Assembly: GCA_944380885.1 (NCBI GenBank)
Contig: CALWIZ010000001.1
Coordinates: forward strand, 147,814-211,813
DNA from: an uncultured Clostridia bacterium
Lineage (GTDB): Bacteria > Bacillota > Clostridia > Oscillospirales > Acutalibacteraceae
Reading direction: 5' to 3'
Length of the DNA stretch: 64,000 nucleotides
Shown: positions 7,904 to 15,953 of the stretch, piece by piece
Layout: each line of letters opens with the position of its first letter
Position numbering within the stretch: position 1 is the stretch's first letter
Program-made: the position numbers and the translations under genes
The notes under the pieces: generated by a model
What the model was told of the DNA's origin: nothing
Database searches by the model: none
The model's input: the letters and a program-made list of their open reading frames with translations, nothing else

Positions 7904-8335
7904 TCATATCAGTTCGTTCATACGGGATTCTCCGTATACCTTTATTCCGTGCTTTTTAAGCAGGGCGGCGCATATGCCGTCCCCATCGGTCAGCGCTCCG
8001 GAAAAGCTGCCGTCATAAATTTTGCCGCTGCCGCACGCCGGACTGCGTTCTTTAAGCAAAGCCGCTTCACAGCCGAAAAACCGCGCGAGCCGTAAAACCT
8101 CGTTCGCTCCTTTAAGATATTGCGCGGTGCGGTCAAAACCGTCACGGCTGAATACACATCCGTTTTTAACCTCACAGGGTGTTCTCGGAGTAGGCAGACC
8201 GCCCAGTATCTCAGGGCAAACCGGTATTAAATTATATTTATCCTTAAGGGTTATTATTCTGTCGGCGGGCTTTGAAGCCCCGTCGTACCTGCACGCCGTG
8301 CCTAAAAGGCAGGCACTTACAATCAGCGGCTTCAC
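7904..8335 (-). CDS. DUF523 domain-containing protein
   Basis: Conserved bacterial protein of unknown biochemical role, 143 residues. It begins with the family signature SACLLGTACRYDG and contains VCPEILGGLPTPR and the cysteine motif SPACGSGKIYDG; conserved cysteines suggest metal or substrate binding. Its ATG overlaps the NUDIX stop (ATGA type), so the two are coupled. Confidence 0.85.
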   Translation of the reverse strand: MKPLIVSACLLGTACRYDGASKPADRIITLKDKYNLIPVCPEILGGLPTPRTPCEVKNGCVFSRDGFDRTAQYLKGANEVLRLARFFGCEAALLKERSPACGSGKIYDGSFSGALTDGDGICAALLKKHGIKVYGESRMNELI

Positions 8336-8796
8336 AGCTTTTCACCGTTAAGCGCCGAGTAAACCAGCCGGTCGCCCTCGTATACGAGCTTTAGTGAGAA
8401 AAACGGAGAATTTTCCTCTATAAGGCGGAGAAAAATCTTATCGCCCTCCCATATCGGCATCGTATACAGATTTTCCTTTTTTACCCATTCAAGCACGCCT
8501 TCGTCGCACTTCTTAACTGTTCCGGAAAAATTGTCTGAATGAAATATATGCATATATTCGGTTTCCCATTTATCAGAAACAAAGGTAACTATTCCGCAGT
8601 ATCGCGCCGAATTAAGCGTAAGTCCTGTTTCCTCAAGCACCTCACGGTTGTTGCATTCCTCCGGACTTTCCCCGTCCTCGAATTTGCCGCCTATGCCTAC
8701 CCATTTGTCACGGTTCAGGTCATTTTCCTTTTTAATGCGGTGAAGCATCAGATAACAGCCGTCTTTTTCAATATGGCAGAGGGTGGTGTTTCTCAT
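8332..8796 (-). CDS. NUDIX hydrolase, 8-oxo-dGTP diphosphatase-like
   Basis: Predicted nucleotide pyrophosphatase of the MutT/MTH1 type, which cleans oxidised nucleotides from the pool. In the 154-residue protein the NUDIX box GGKFEDGESPEECNNREV, then LEETGL, is complete, with the REVLEE metal-binding glutamates. A tryptophan-rich CDEGVLEWV segment follows, as in MTH1-like proteins. It is coupled by 4-base overlaps to the LTA synthase gene upstream and DUF523 downstream. Confidence 0.88.
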   Translation of the reverse strand: MRNTTLCHIEKDGCYLMLHRIKKENDLNRDKWVGIGGKFEDGESPEECNNREVLEETGLTLNSARYCGIVTFVSDKWETEYMHIFHSDNFSGTVKKCDEGVLEWVKKENLYTMPIWEGDKIFLRLIEENSPFFSLKLVYEGDRLVYSALNGEKL

Positions 8797-11009
8797 TCGT
8801 CCGCTCCCGATGAGCTGTTTTCTTCCGGTTCCGCCGCCTGCGGTACATATCCGTCCAGATAAAATACTTCGGATTTGATGTTTTCCTGGTCGAATATACT
8901 GTTGTACTGAATATTTTCGTATTCTTCAAGCAGGTGACTGTACGGTGAAACGTCGCTCCATTTGTAGTAATTGTTTTCGTTGTCTATATATCCTACGGTA
9001 TCAATGACCGGCAGGGTTTCAGACAGCTTAAGCAGATATTTGTTGTATTCTGTGAGCTTTACTCCGGCGGTCTCAAGCACAAGGGAAGAAAGATAATTGG
9101 CGCTCAGCTTGTCTATTTGCTTTTCCTCAATGTCATAGTTCGCCCATATAAAGAACGGTGTGACGTGACGCAGCTGCTCCTGCTCCGGAGTGAGGCTTGA
9201 AAGACTGTCAACCCCCATTGCCTCGGCTATAAAGTCGGTTTCGATAGAGGGTTGATGATCTCCGAACATACAAATAACAGTCGGCTCATCAACGTTGCTG
9301 AAATATTCGATAAGCTCTTTAAAAGCGTCATCGCTTGCCTTTACAAGCGAAAGATACTTATTCGCTTTGTTGTAGTTTTTCGATACGGATGTTGCGTAAA
9401 TACATTCGTCAAAATTGACGCAGCTGGTTGTATAGCCTCCGTGATTTTGCATTGTTACGTTAAACGCGAAATAAGGAACGGATGTGTCCCTGTTTTCGTA
9501 ATCCTCGATAAGCAGCCTGTAATCGTATGAATCGCTTACATACTGGCGTATAAGCATATTGCTGCCCGGATAGTACTGATCTATGAGAGACTGGAGAAAA
9601 TCCGGATTGCTGCCGTTGCTCTTATATTCGTTCATAACCGAAACGTCCATTATATCCTCAAGGCTCATAAAGTCATTGAAGCCGAGATAGTTGTATACGT
9701 TTGTGCGGTTCCAGCCTTCCGCGTAATACGGGTGGAGAGCAAAGGAAGAGTACCCTTGGGCCTCAAGGGTTGAAACAATAGAGGCGATCGGATTTTTGAT
9801 ATACAGCATATACGCGTTGCTGCCTGAGGGAAGGAACGCGGTTGAATGTCCGGTTATAAACTCAAATTCCGTGTTTGAGGTGCCTGAGCCTATTACCGGA
9901 ACATAAAGGTTTCCTTTTATTGTGTTTTCGGTAAGGCTGTGCATAAACGGCATATAGTCCTCATTTGTGGTGAGATTGCCGAGAACCCCGAGGTCGGAAA
10001 GCGACTCATTCATTATACATATTATATTGGGCTTTGTGTAATCATCGTCGGCGGGCGTTGTTTCGCTGCTGTCTCCGTTGTCTACAACGCTGCTGACATA
10101 ATCCTTTATTTTATCGGGATTGTAGTTATTCGGCTGTGACATATACAAATACTTCGTATTGCAGAAAAAATTGAAGGCAAAGCCGTAATTGTGATAGCCT
10201 CTGGTCTGGTTCCAGAAGTCCGGCTTGACACCCATATCTGCAAAAAAGCTTGTAAAATAGAAAAGTATAAGCAGAACAGCAGAAAAAGTGCCTGTAAATG
10301 TTCTTGAAATAATCTTTGTTATAAGATTATATTTCGGAGTTTTTGTCTTGACGCCTATTATTATTATAAAAATAAAAATAAGCGACGCCGTCATCACCTT
10401 GTAGGTGGGGGTGTAATTATATGTGTTGGCGACTCCCGCCGCTGTGCCTATGCTTAAAAAATCCATCGGCAGGAAGGGTGTGCCGCGAAAATCCATTATA
10501 TAGCTGTGAGCCACGGCAAGACCGAAAAGTATCGGATTTACAATCAGGTAAGAAAGCCTGAAGCTGCCTGTGAGCGTGAATATCACGAAATACATTATTA
10601 TTACAAGCAGATAGTTACCTAAAAATCCGAGATAGGTCATATCGTATATAAAAACGTCATTCAGACATTCAGTCATCGTAATGGTGACAAACGGCATCAG
10701 AAGCATAAAAATCATATGCCATATTTTGTTGAAAAGGCCGTTTTTAATGGTTACCGAAAACGCCGCGCAAATTCCGAGTATAAACGGGCAGAAAAGCGCG
10801 AAGGCAAGCAAAAGCCATTTGCTTGAAAAATCCTGAGAAGTATAGGCGTTCACGTCAAGTATTACCGCTATAAGTGTTACAAGGCAGATAACCGAGCCTG
10901 TTATTTTAGAGCGTTTTGTTGATGTCAGCTCAAAGTTGGCTTTAAAAAAGTCAGGAGTCTTGATTCTGAAAAAATCAAGGACACGGTTCCATGCTTTAAC
11001 CAAAGACAT
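8793..11009 (-). CDS. LTA synthase family (sulfatase-fold) membrane protein
   Basis: Polytopic membrane enzyme with an external alkaline-phosphatase/sulfatase domain. Relatives polymerise glycerol phosphate from phosphatidylglycerol into lipoteichoic acid or transfer phospho-groups to glycans. In 738 residues there are several hydrophobic segments (about 35-270), then the catalytic domain (from about 320): metal motif IMNESLSD, nucleophile region GSGTSNTEFEF with the candidate threonine, QNHGGY, and MFGDHQP near its end. It is longer than typical LtaS (about 650), with an acidic C-terminal tail. First gene of its operon; promoter at 11084-11111. Confidence 0.88.
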   Translation of the reverse strand: MSLVKAWNRVLDFFRIKTPDFFKANFELTSTKRSKITGSVICLVTLIAVILDVNAYTSQDFSSKWLLLAFALFCPFILGICAAFSVTIKNGLFNKIWHMIFMLLMPFVTITMTECLNDVFIYDMTYLGFLGNYLLVIIMYFVIFTLTGSFRLSYLIVNPILFGLAVAHSYIMDFRGTPFLPMDFLSIGTAAGVANTYNYTPTYKVMTASLIFIFIIIIGVKTKTPKYNLITKIISRTFTGTFSAVLLILFYFTSFFADMGVKPDFWNQTRGYHNYGFAFNFFCNTKYLYMSQPNNYNPDKIKDYVSSVVDNGDSSETTPADDDYTKPNIICIMNESLSDLGVLGNLTTNEDYMPFMHSLTENTIKGNLYVPVIGSGTSNTEFEFITGHSTAFLPSGSNAYMLYIKNPIASIVSTLEAQGYSSFALHPYYAEGWNRTNVYNYLGFNDFMSLEDIMDVSVMNEYKSNGSNPDFLQSLIDQYYPGSNMLIRQYVSDSYDYRLLIEDYENRDTSVPYFAFNVTMQNHGGYTTSCVNFDECIYATSVSKNYNKANKYLSLVKASDDAFKELIEYFSNVDEPTVICMFGDHQPSIETDFIAEAMGVDSLSSLTPEQEQLRHVTPFFIWANYDIEEKQIDKLSANYLSSLVLETAGVKLTEYNKYLLKLSETLPVIDTVGYIDNENNYYKWSDVSPYSHLLEEYENIQYNSIFDQENIKSEVFYLDGYVPQAAEPEENSSSGADE

Positions 11010-11083
11010 TTTATCAGCATCCCTTTCAGTCTGCGAGACATAAGGCGCTTAAAGCGACCGGTTTATAACAAATAGTATTTATC

Positions 11084-11111
11084 ATTATACCATAAAAAAT
11101 AAAAAAAACAA
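11084..11111 (-). promoter_or_regulatory. Probable promoter for the LTA synthase operon
   Basis: Minus strand: TATAAT (11084-11089) with TTGTTT 16 bases upstream (11106-11111), in a very A/T-rich stretch between the divergent operons. Confidence 0.5.
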
Positions 11112-11138
11112 CCATTTTTAATTTCTGAAGGGAATCGC

Positions 11139-11167
11139 TTGACAATTAACGATAATTTGGCTATAAT
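11139..11167 (+). promoter_or_regulatory. Sigma-A type promoter for marR-MATE
   Basis: Perfect TTGACA (11139-11144), 17-base spacer, perfect TATAAT (11162-11167). A palindrome begins 6 bases after the -10. Confidence 0.85.
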
Positions 11168-11172
11168 AAATT

Positions 11173-11188
11173 AGTCCGATTTCGGACT
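11173..11188. promoter_or_regulatory. Candidate MarR operator palindrome
   Basis: AGTCCG-ATTT-CGGACT sits over the expected transcription start of marR, where bound protein would block RNA polymerase. Autoregulation by the encoded MarR protein is the simplest reading. Confidence 0.65.
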
Positions 11189-11204
11189 GAAAGGAAGAAT
11201 TGAA

Positions 11205-11654
11205 ATGAGTTCAGAAATAAGAAAAATTCTTTCGGTTTACAACGGTCTTATAAAGGAAAACGACAGTATTTACAGGGCGGCCGCAAAGCGTTACGGAATT
11301 TCAGAGGCGGCTTTCTGGATACTGTATACCATAAGAGAGAGCGGGGAAGATTTTACTCAGAACCGGATCTGTTCAGAAATACACATACCGAAGCAGACGG
11401 TCAATTCCGCGCTTTCTTCGCTTATGAAAGACGGGTTTATTTATCTTGAGCAAATGAGCGACCGTCGCAATAAAAAAATTGTTCTTACAGATAAAGGCGT
11501 ATCGCTTGCCGAAAGCACGGTAGATACGGTGATAGAAGCGGAGTGCGAAGCGCTTTCAGGTCTTGAGACGGACGAAAAAAAAGAATTTATCGGACTGTTC
11601 CGTAAATATACGGAGCTGTTTAAAAGAAATATGATAAAAAACGGTGCGAAATGA
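11205..11654 (+). CDS. MarR family transcriptional regulator
   Basis: Winged-helix regulator of 149 residues. The DNA-recognition region is CSEIHIPKQTVNSALSSLMK, followed by the wing QMSDRRNKKIVLTDKG, whose DRR is the family hallmark. The ATG at 11205 follows AAGGAAG. It overlaps the MATE gene by 4 bases and is preceded by a palindrome over the start site, so it most likely represses itself and the exporter until a toxic ligand binds. Confidence 0.92.
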   Translation: MSSEIRKILSVYNGLIKENDSIYRAAAKRYGISEAAFWILYTIRESGEDFTQNRICSEIHIPKQTVNSALSSLMKDGFIYLEQMSDRRNKKIVLTDKGVSLAESTVDTVIEAECEALSGLETDEKKEFIGLFRKYTELFKRNMIKNGAK

Positions 11655-12982
11655 ATATAAAATTGTCTGATCATTTCAGTTATAAAAAGCTGGCAGTATT
11701 TTGTATGCCGCCGGTTTTTATGATGATATTTACATCTATATACGGCGTAGTAGACGGTTTTTTTATTTCAAATTTTGTGGGAAAGCTGCCATTCGCGGCG
11801 GTAAATCTGGTGATGCCCTTCCTTATGATTCTCGGAGGCGTCGGCTTTATGATAGGAACGGGAGGAAGCGCGCTGACTGCAAAATATCTCGGCGAGGGAG
11901 AAAAGGACAAAGCGAACCGATGCTTTACCATGATGATATTGCTGACGGTGATCTCAGGTATTGTTTTATCAGTTTTGGGGATTATTTTCATACGTCCCAT
12001 AGCCTGTTTGTTAGGAGCAAGCGGGGAAATGGTAGGCTACTGTGTCACTTACGGCAGGGTGGTTATGGCGTTCAATACCGCTTTCATGCTTCAGAATGTT
12101 TTTCAGACCTTTTTCACAACCGCCGAAAAGCCGCATCTCGGCCTTTTTTTCACTCTTGCCGCGGGATTCACCAATATGGCGCTCGACGCACTTTTTATAG
12201 CGGCTTTCCGGTGGGGAGTAGCGGGAGCGGCGCTTGCTACCGGAATAAGTCAGTGCGTAGGAGGAATTTTGCCGGTCTTTTATTTCTGCAGACCGAACGG
12301 AAGTCTGCTCAAGTTCAGAAAGACTCTTATTGAGCGGAAAACAGTTTTAAAAGCCTGCTTTAACGGCTCGTCAGAGCTGATGTCAAACATATCCGGCTCG
12401 CTTGTCGGTATGCTTTATAATTTTCAGTTGATAAGGCTTGCAGGAGAAAACGGCGTGGCGGCATACGGAGTCCTTATGTACGTGCAGTTTATATTTATCG
12501 CCGTATTCATAGGCTATTCGATAGGAACGGCGCCTGTCATATCATACAATTTCGGAGCGGCAAATCATACGGAGCTTAAAAACATTCTTTTCAAAAGTCT
12601 TAAAATAATGCTGGTTACGGGAATTGCGATGACTGTCGTCTCAAATTTGCTTTCTGCCCCTTTGGCAAAAATTTTCGTAGGCTATGACAATACGCTTTAC
12701 GTTATGACCGTTCACGCCTTTAAGATTTTTTCCTGTGCGTTTATTTTACAGGGAATAAATATTTTTGCGTCATCGTTTTTCACGGCGCTCAATAACGGCG
12801 CTGTGTCGGCGGCGGTTTCTTTTCTGAGAACCCTTGTTTTTCAAAGCTCCTGTGTTATTGTTCTGCCGCTCATTTCAGGGCTTGACGGAATCTGGTGGGC
12901 GGTGGCCGCGGCGGAGGTTTTTGCCTTTCTTATATCAGCTGTGTTTCTTTTCGTGTACCGTAAAAGGTACCGTTATATATAA
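11651..12982 (+). CDS. MATE family efflux transporter
   Basis: Cation-coupled multidrug exporter in the inner membrane, 443 residues with about 12 predicted hydrophobic segments. It shows the MATE pattern of two related halves: the N-terminal stretch PPVFMMIFTSIYGVVDGFF, and GTGGSALTAKYLGEGEKDKA after the second helix. Translation is coupled to the upstream marR gene by an ATGA overlap. The pair looks like a classic regulator-exporter module. The 3' end carries the first terminator-associated 231-bp element. Confidence 0.93.
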   Translation: MNIKLSDHFSYKKLAVFCMPPVFMMIFTSIYGVVDGFFISNFVGKLPFAAVNLVMPFLMILGGVGFMIGTGGSALTAKYLGEGEKDKANRCFTMMILLTVISGIVLSVLGIIFIRPIACLLGASGEMVGYCVTYGRVVMAFNTAFMLQNVFQTFFTTAEKPHLGLFFTLAAGFTNMALDALFIAAFRWGVAGAALATGISQCVGGILPVFYFCRPNGSLLKFRKTLIERKTVLKACFNGSSELMSNISGSLVGMLYNFQLIRLAGENGVAAYGVLMYVQFIFIAVFIGYSIGTAPVISYNFGAANHTELKNILFKSLKIMLVTGIAMTVVSNLLSAPLAKIFVGYDNTLYVMTVHAFKIFSCAFILQGINIFASSFFTALNNGAVSAAVSFLRTLVFQSSCVIVLPLISGLDGIWWAVAAAEVFAFLISAVFLFVYRKRYRYI

Positions 12983-12983
12983 A

Positions 12984-13005
12984 AAATCCCCCTTATAGGG
13001 GATTT
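12984..13005. repeat. Left copy of a 22-bp duplicated terminator stem-loop
   Basis: A complete hairpin with arms AAATCCCC and GGGGATTT around CTTATA-type loop bases. It is repeated exactly at 13237-13258, on the other side of the 231-bp element. Reading leftward from the cmk-like gene, this copy retains the T-run and probably terminates that transcript. Reading rightward, the element abuts it and no T-run follows. Confidence 0.9.
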
Positions 13006-13236
13006 CAGCCTGTCGATAAACCTCAAATTTAATTTTTTAGCGGCGGTCAGCCGAATTTTGTTTTTTCGGCGACAGGTGCGTCGAAAAAACACCTTGTAAG
13101 CGAAAAGCCGCTTGACAAGCGGCTTTTCAAGGGTACAGGGGTGGTATTGGCGGGGATAGAGTGCAGTCCGAAAATCTTTGATTTTCGAGCGAACGGCATT
13201 CCCACGGGGGAGAGTGTCGACTTTTTCGACACTCTC
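13006..13236 (+). mobile_element. 231-bp non-autonomous terminator-duplicating element, copy 1
   Basis: Non-coding insertion identical in length to copy 2 (15201-15431), with two base differences. It is bounded on both sides by an exact 22-bp repeat of the MATE terminator hairpin, as expected of a target-site duplication. The ends show imperfect terminal inverted repeats (AGnnTGTCGAnAAA). Inside are four hairpins: GCCGA/TCGGC (13050-13070), an 11-bp AAAAGCCGCTT stem (13103-13127), CGAAAATC/GATTTTCG (13169-13187) and an 11-bp GAGAGTGTCGA stem at the very right end (13210-13236). No convincing ORF. Target choice resembles IS1630-like IS30-family elements; the mobilising transposase is not in the window. 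Confidence 0.8.
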
Positions 13237-13263
13237 AAATCCCCCTTATAGGGGATTTTTTAT
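13237..13263 (+). terminator. Right copy of the duplicated hairpin, working MATE terminator
   Basis: Exact second copy of the 22-bp stem-loop (13237-13258), followed by TTTTTATTT on the plus strand. It therefore still ends the marR-MATE transcript, now after reading through the 231-bp element. Confidence 0.85.
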
Positions 13264-13324
13264 TTGCTTCAAATCTGCTGCATTTTTTACTGAGAAACTT
13301 TGACGAACACGATTTAACAAAGCA

Positions 13325-13921
13325 TCAGTCTTTAATAGCGTCAAGTATCAGATCAACGCATTTTTCTATTCCGAGCCTTCCTGAATCAAGGCACATATCG
13401 TAGTTTTTCGCGTCGCCCCATTCACGGTCGGTGTAGTGCTTGTAGTAGATTTTGCGCTTTTTGTCCTTGTCGTTAAGGCGCTGCTCCGGTTTTTTCTCGC
13501 TTTCGCCGTACAGTCTTACAATGCGTTCAGCGCGCGATTTCATATCGGCGTGGATAAATACGTTGAAAACATCGTCCCTGTCCCTCAAAATGTAATCGGC
13601 GCCGCGGCCGACTATAACGCAGGACTTTTCCGCGAGTTTAAGTATTACCTGCCTCTGCATACAGAACAGAAAGTCGGATATCGACAGACCGTTCTGGGTA
13701 CAAGGGAGACCTTGCGATAACGCGAAGGAGAAAAAGCTCTTTGAGGGTGAGAATTCACCGTTTTCTTCTATAAACGAGGTGTCAAATCCGGTTTCGTCAG
13801 CCACCTGCTGTACCAGTTCCTTATCGTAGAAAGGAATATCAAGGCGTTCAGCAAGCATTTTGCCTACTGTGCGTCCTCCGCTTCCGAACTGGCGGCTTAT
13901 TGTTATTATATTTTTTGACAT
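13325..13921 (-). CDS. Cytidylate kinase-like family protein
   Basis: P-loop nucleoside-monophosphate kinase-like protein of 198 residues (cytidylate kinase-like family). It begins KNIITISRQFGSGGRTVGKM, where GSGGRTVG takes the place of a classical Walker A. It also has the VIVGRGADYIL and YYKHYTDREWGD segments typical of this family. Its substrate is not established. It lies 30 bases downstream of rodA with GGAGGAG before the ATG. Confidence 0.85.
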   Translation of the reverse strand: MSKNIITISRQFGSGGRTVGKMLAERLDIPFYDKELVQQVADETGFDTSFIEENGEFSPSKSFFSFALSQGLPCTQNGLSISDFLFCMQRQVILKLAEKSCVIVGRGADYILRDRDDVFNVFIHADMKSRAERIVRLYGESEKKPEQRLNDKDKKRKIYYKHYTDREWGDAKNYDMCLDSGRLGIEKCVDLILDAIKD

Positions 13922-13951
13922 ACTGACTCCTCCTTATATAAAACAGTATTT

Positions 13952-15082
13952 TTAATCGTGCAGATAAATTGTTCTCGAGTTTCTGTGAAGATAAACATTG
14001 AGAACAAGGCCGATACCTAAATACAGGCAGACAAGCGAGGTGCCTCCCGCGCTGAAGAAGGGAAGGGTTATTCCCACAACCGGAAGCAGTGAAAGGCACA
14101 TTCCGACGTTTATTACCATTTGGGTGAAAATAACCGAGAACAGACCGACGCATATCAGCTTGCCGCTGTCCTTTGTGGAAAGGCGGGCTATTCGTATACA
14201 TCTCAGGCATATCGCCGACAGCAGCAGAACAACCGCGAGACAGCCTAAAAAGCCAAGTTCCTCGCCTATGCTCACAAATATAAAGTCGTTATAGCCGTAA
14301 GGAACCACTCCGTTTTGCGTAAGGTCGCCCTTTAATAGTCCCTGCCCTGTAAGTCCGCCATTAGCGAGCGCTACGCTGCCTTGATATTGCTGATAAAACG
14401 AGCCGCTTATATCGGCTTCGGTGTCAAACAGGCTGGTAATTCTGCGGCGCTGATCTTCGTTCATAACAAAGAAGTATATAAAAGGCGAAGCGGCCAAAAA
14501 CGCCGCAAAGGCAGTAAGAAAATATTTCCACGAAAGACCTGCCGCCCACAGCATAAATACTACCATTACCGCGAAAACAAGCGCAGTGCCGTCGTCTCCC
14601 TGAAAATGTATCAGCAGCACCGGAAAAGCTCCGTGCGCGCAGACCGGTATAAGGTATTTGAGCTTGTTTATATTAGGCTTTACCTTGCTTAAATGAAGGC
14701 TGAAAGTGACTATAAAGCAGATTTTGAGCAGCTCAGACGGCTGAAGCGTGGTTATTCCGAGGTCGAGCCACGCTTTATCGTCGGTGCCTTCGGGCGCAAA
14801 GCCGATAAAAAATGTCAGTATTACGGGTATAACGCCGAGCGCCGCCACAAAATACCAGCGGCGAAGAATTTTTTCGTAATCGTAAGCCGAAATAATAAGT
14901 GCAACCGCTACCCCGCCCACAGTACCGATAAGCTGAACAATTACAGGACGGTAATTTTCAAGGTAGTGTGTTGCGGAAAATACTGCCACACATCCGTAAA
15001 GACTGGTGAAAAGACACAGCAAAAGCAGTATTTTATCCGACTCGCGGATAAAATCCGCTATCTTTGCCATAAGGTAACGCAA
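13952..15082 (-). CDS. rodA: SEDS peptidoglycan glycosyltransferase RodA/FtsW
   Basis: Integral membrane polymerase that builds glycan strands from lipid II with a class B PBP. About ten hydrophobic segments over 376 residues. Visible family features are DKAWLDLGITTLQPSELLKI, the SVALANGGLTGQGLLKG loop, ND-FIFVSIGEELGFLG and the C-terminal PFFSAGGTSLV. It is closer to RodA than FtsW, and the mre-mrdA cluster lies upstream on the same strand. The start is a TTG at 15080-15082, 9 bases after AAAGGA; the next ATG (15070) is too far from a ribosome site. Confidence 0.88.
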   Translation of the reverse strand: MRYLMAKIADFIRESDKILLLLCLFTSLYGCVAVFSATHYLENYRPVIVQLIGTVGGVAVALIISAYDYEKILRRWYFVAALGVIPVILTFFIGFAPEGTDDKAWLDLGITTLQPSELLKICFIVTFSLHLSKVKPNINKLKYLIPVCAHGAFPVLLIHFQGDDGTALVFAVMVVFMLWAAGLSWKYFLTAFAAFLAASPFIYFFVMNEDQRRRITSLFDTEADISGSFYQQYQGSVALANGGLTGQGLLKGDLTQNGVVPYGYNDFIFVSIGEELGFLGCLAVVLLLSAICLRCIRIARLSTKDSGKLICVGLFSVIFTQMVINVGMCLSLLPVVGITLPFFSAGGTSLVCLYLGIGLVLNVYLHRNSRTIYLHD

Positions 15083-15170
15083 AATTTCACGTCCTTTCCT
15101 GATTACATTATATTTTATTTTCCCGCATTATGCAAGTAACGGTTTTGTAACTGGAAAATAATATATAAAA

Positions 15171-15200
15171 AGGCGTGCTGTCCAAAAGCGCAGCACGCCT
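15171..15200. repeat. Left copy of a 30-bp duplicated terminator stem-loop
   Basis: Complete hairpin with arms AGGCGTGCTG and CAGCACGCCT, repeated exactly at 15432-15461. Read leftward it is followed by TTTTTATAT, so it still terminates transcripts from the membrane-protein gene at 15470-15922. Confidence 0.9.
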
Positions 15201-15431
15201 CAGTCTGTCGATAAACCTCAAATTTAATTTTTTAGCGGCGGTCAGCCGATTTTTGTTTTTTCGGCGACAGGTGCGTCGAAAAAACACCTTGTAAGCGAAA
15301 AGCCGCTTGACAAGCGGCTTTTCAAGGGTACAGGGGTGGTATTGGCGGGGATAGAGTGCAGTCCGAAAATCTTTGATTTTCGAGCGAACGGCATTCCCAC
15401 GGGGGAGAGTGTCGACTTTTTCGACACTCTC
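15201..15431 (+). mobile_element. 231-bp non-autonomous terminator-duplicating element, copy 2
   Basis: Same length as copy 1 and identical apart from two substitutions (position 4, and one base in the first internal stem region). It has the same outer bases: left CAGTCTGTCGATAAACC, right end CGACACTCTC. It is flanked by a perfect 30-bp repeat of the local terminator hairpin, which shares no sequence with the one duplicated by copy 1. It lies in the same plus orientation, but here antisense to the gene whose terminator it entered. No transposase ORF. Confidence 0.82.
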
Positions 15432-15461
15432 AGGCGTGCTGTCCAAAAGCGCAGCACGCCT
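15432..15461. repeat. Right copy of the 30-bp duplicated stem-loop
   Basis: Exact repeat of 15171-15200. Leftward transcripts meet this hairpin first, 9 bases after the stop of the gene at 15470-15922. The following bases are the element end rather than a T-run, so termination probably occurs at the distal copy. Confidence 0.88.
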
Positions 15462-15469
15462 GTGTTCTT

Positions 15470-15922
15470 TTATAGGTTTTCTTTGGTTTCCTCTTCTGAA
15501 AATTTTTCACTCAAAAGCCTGAAAACCGTCTGCAGCGAGTAGCCGACAAGAGCTAAGAAAAGAAATGTGCCTCCCACAATGTAAAACGGAAGGTAGAATC
15601 TTCCGGCAATAAGTGTTATTACCGCTATTATAAGGCAGCAGTAGGTGATTATCCTCAGATCATGCGAATTTCCTGAATGATAAATCCTGTCAGCCGATAT
15701 TCTTTTAAGTATCCGCCTCAGCATTACAAGCGAAATTCCGAGAAACGGCGCACAAGGGTAGCAGGTGACCATAATAGTCGCCGGCAGCTTCTGTGAGCGG
15801 TGCATGGTCTCAACGTACCATGAAACTCCGAAGGGCAGAAATATTACGATAAATACAAGCAGTGCGATAAACAGGTTGGTAAAAATAATGCAGAGCTTTA
15901 CTGACTTTTTTGCGTCTAACAT
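15470..15922 (-). CDS. Hypothetical four-helix membrane protein (DUF2975-like)
   Basis: A 150-residue protein with four hydrophobic segments: about residues 10-32, 48-70, 90-110 and 113-132. It ends in a charged FSEEETKENL tail. The helix arrangement resembles DUF2975 proteins, but I see no decisive motif. It is 31 bases downstream of aspS and so likely the last gene of the hisS-aspS transcript. Function unknown. Confidence 0.6.
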   Translation of the reverse strand: MLDAKKSVKLCIIFTNLFIALLVFIVIFLPFGVSWYVETMHRSQKLPATIMVTCYPCAPFLGISLVMLRRILKRISADRIYHSGNSHDLRIITYCCLIIAVITLIAGRFYLPFYIVGGTFLFLALVGYSLQTVFRLLSEKFSEEETKENL

Positions 15923-15953
15923 AGCGCATAGACCTCCGTTTTATGGTAAAGTC

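Noticed and set aside
13047..13238. A 63-residue minus-strand ORF within the 231-bp element, also present in copy 2
   Set aside because: It runs through the four hairpins, its start falls at the element/flank edge, and there is no ribosome site. Conservation reflects the near identity of the two copies.
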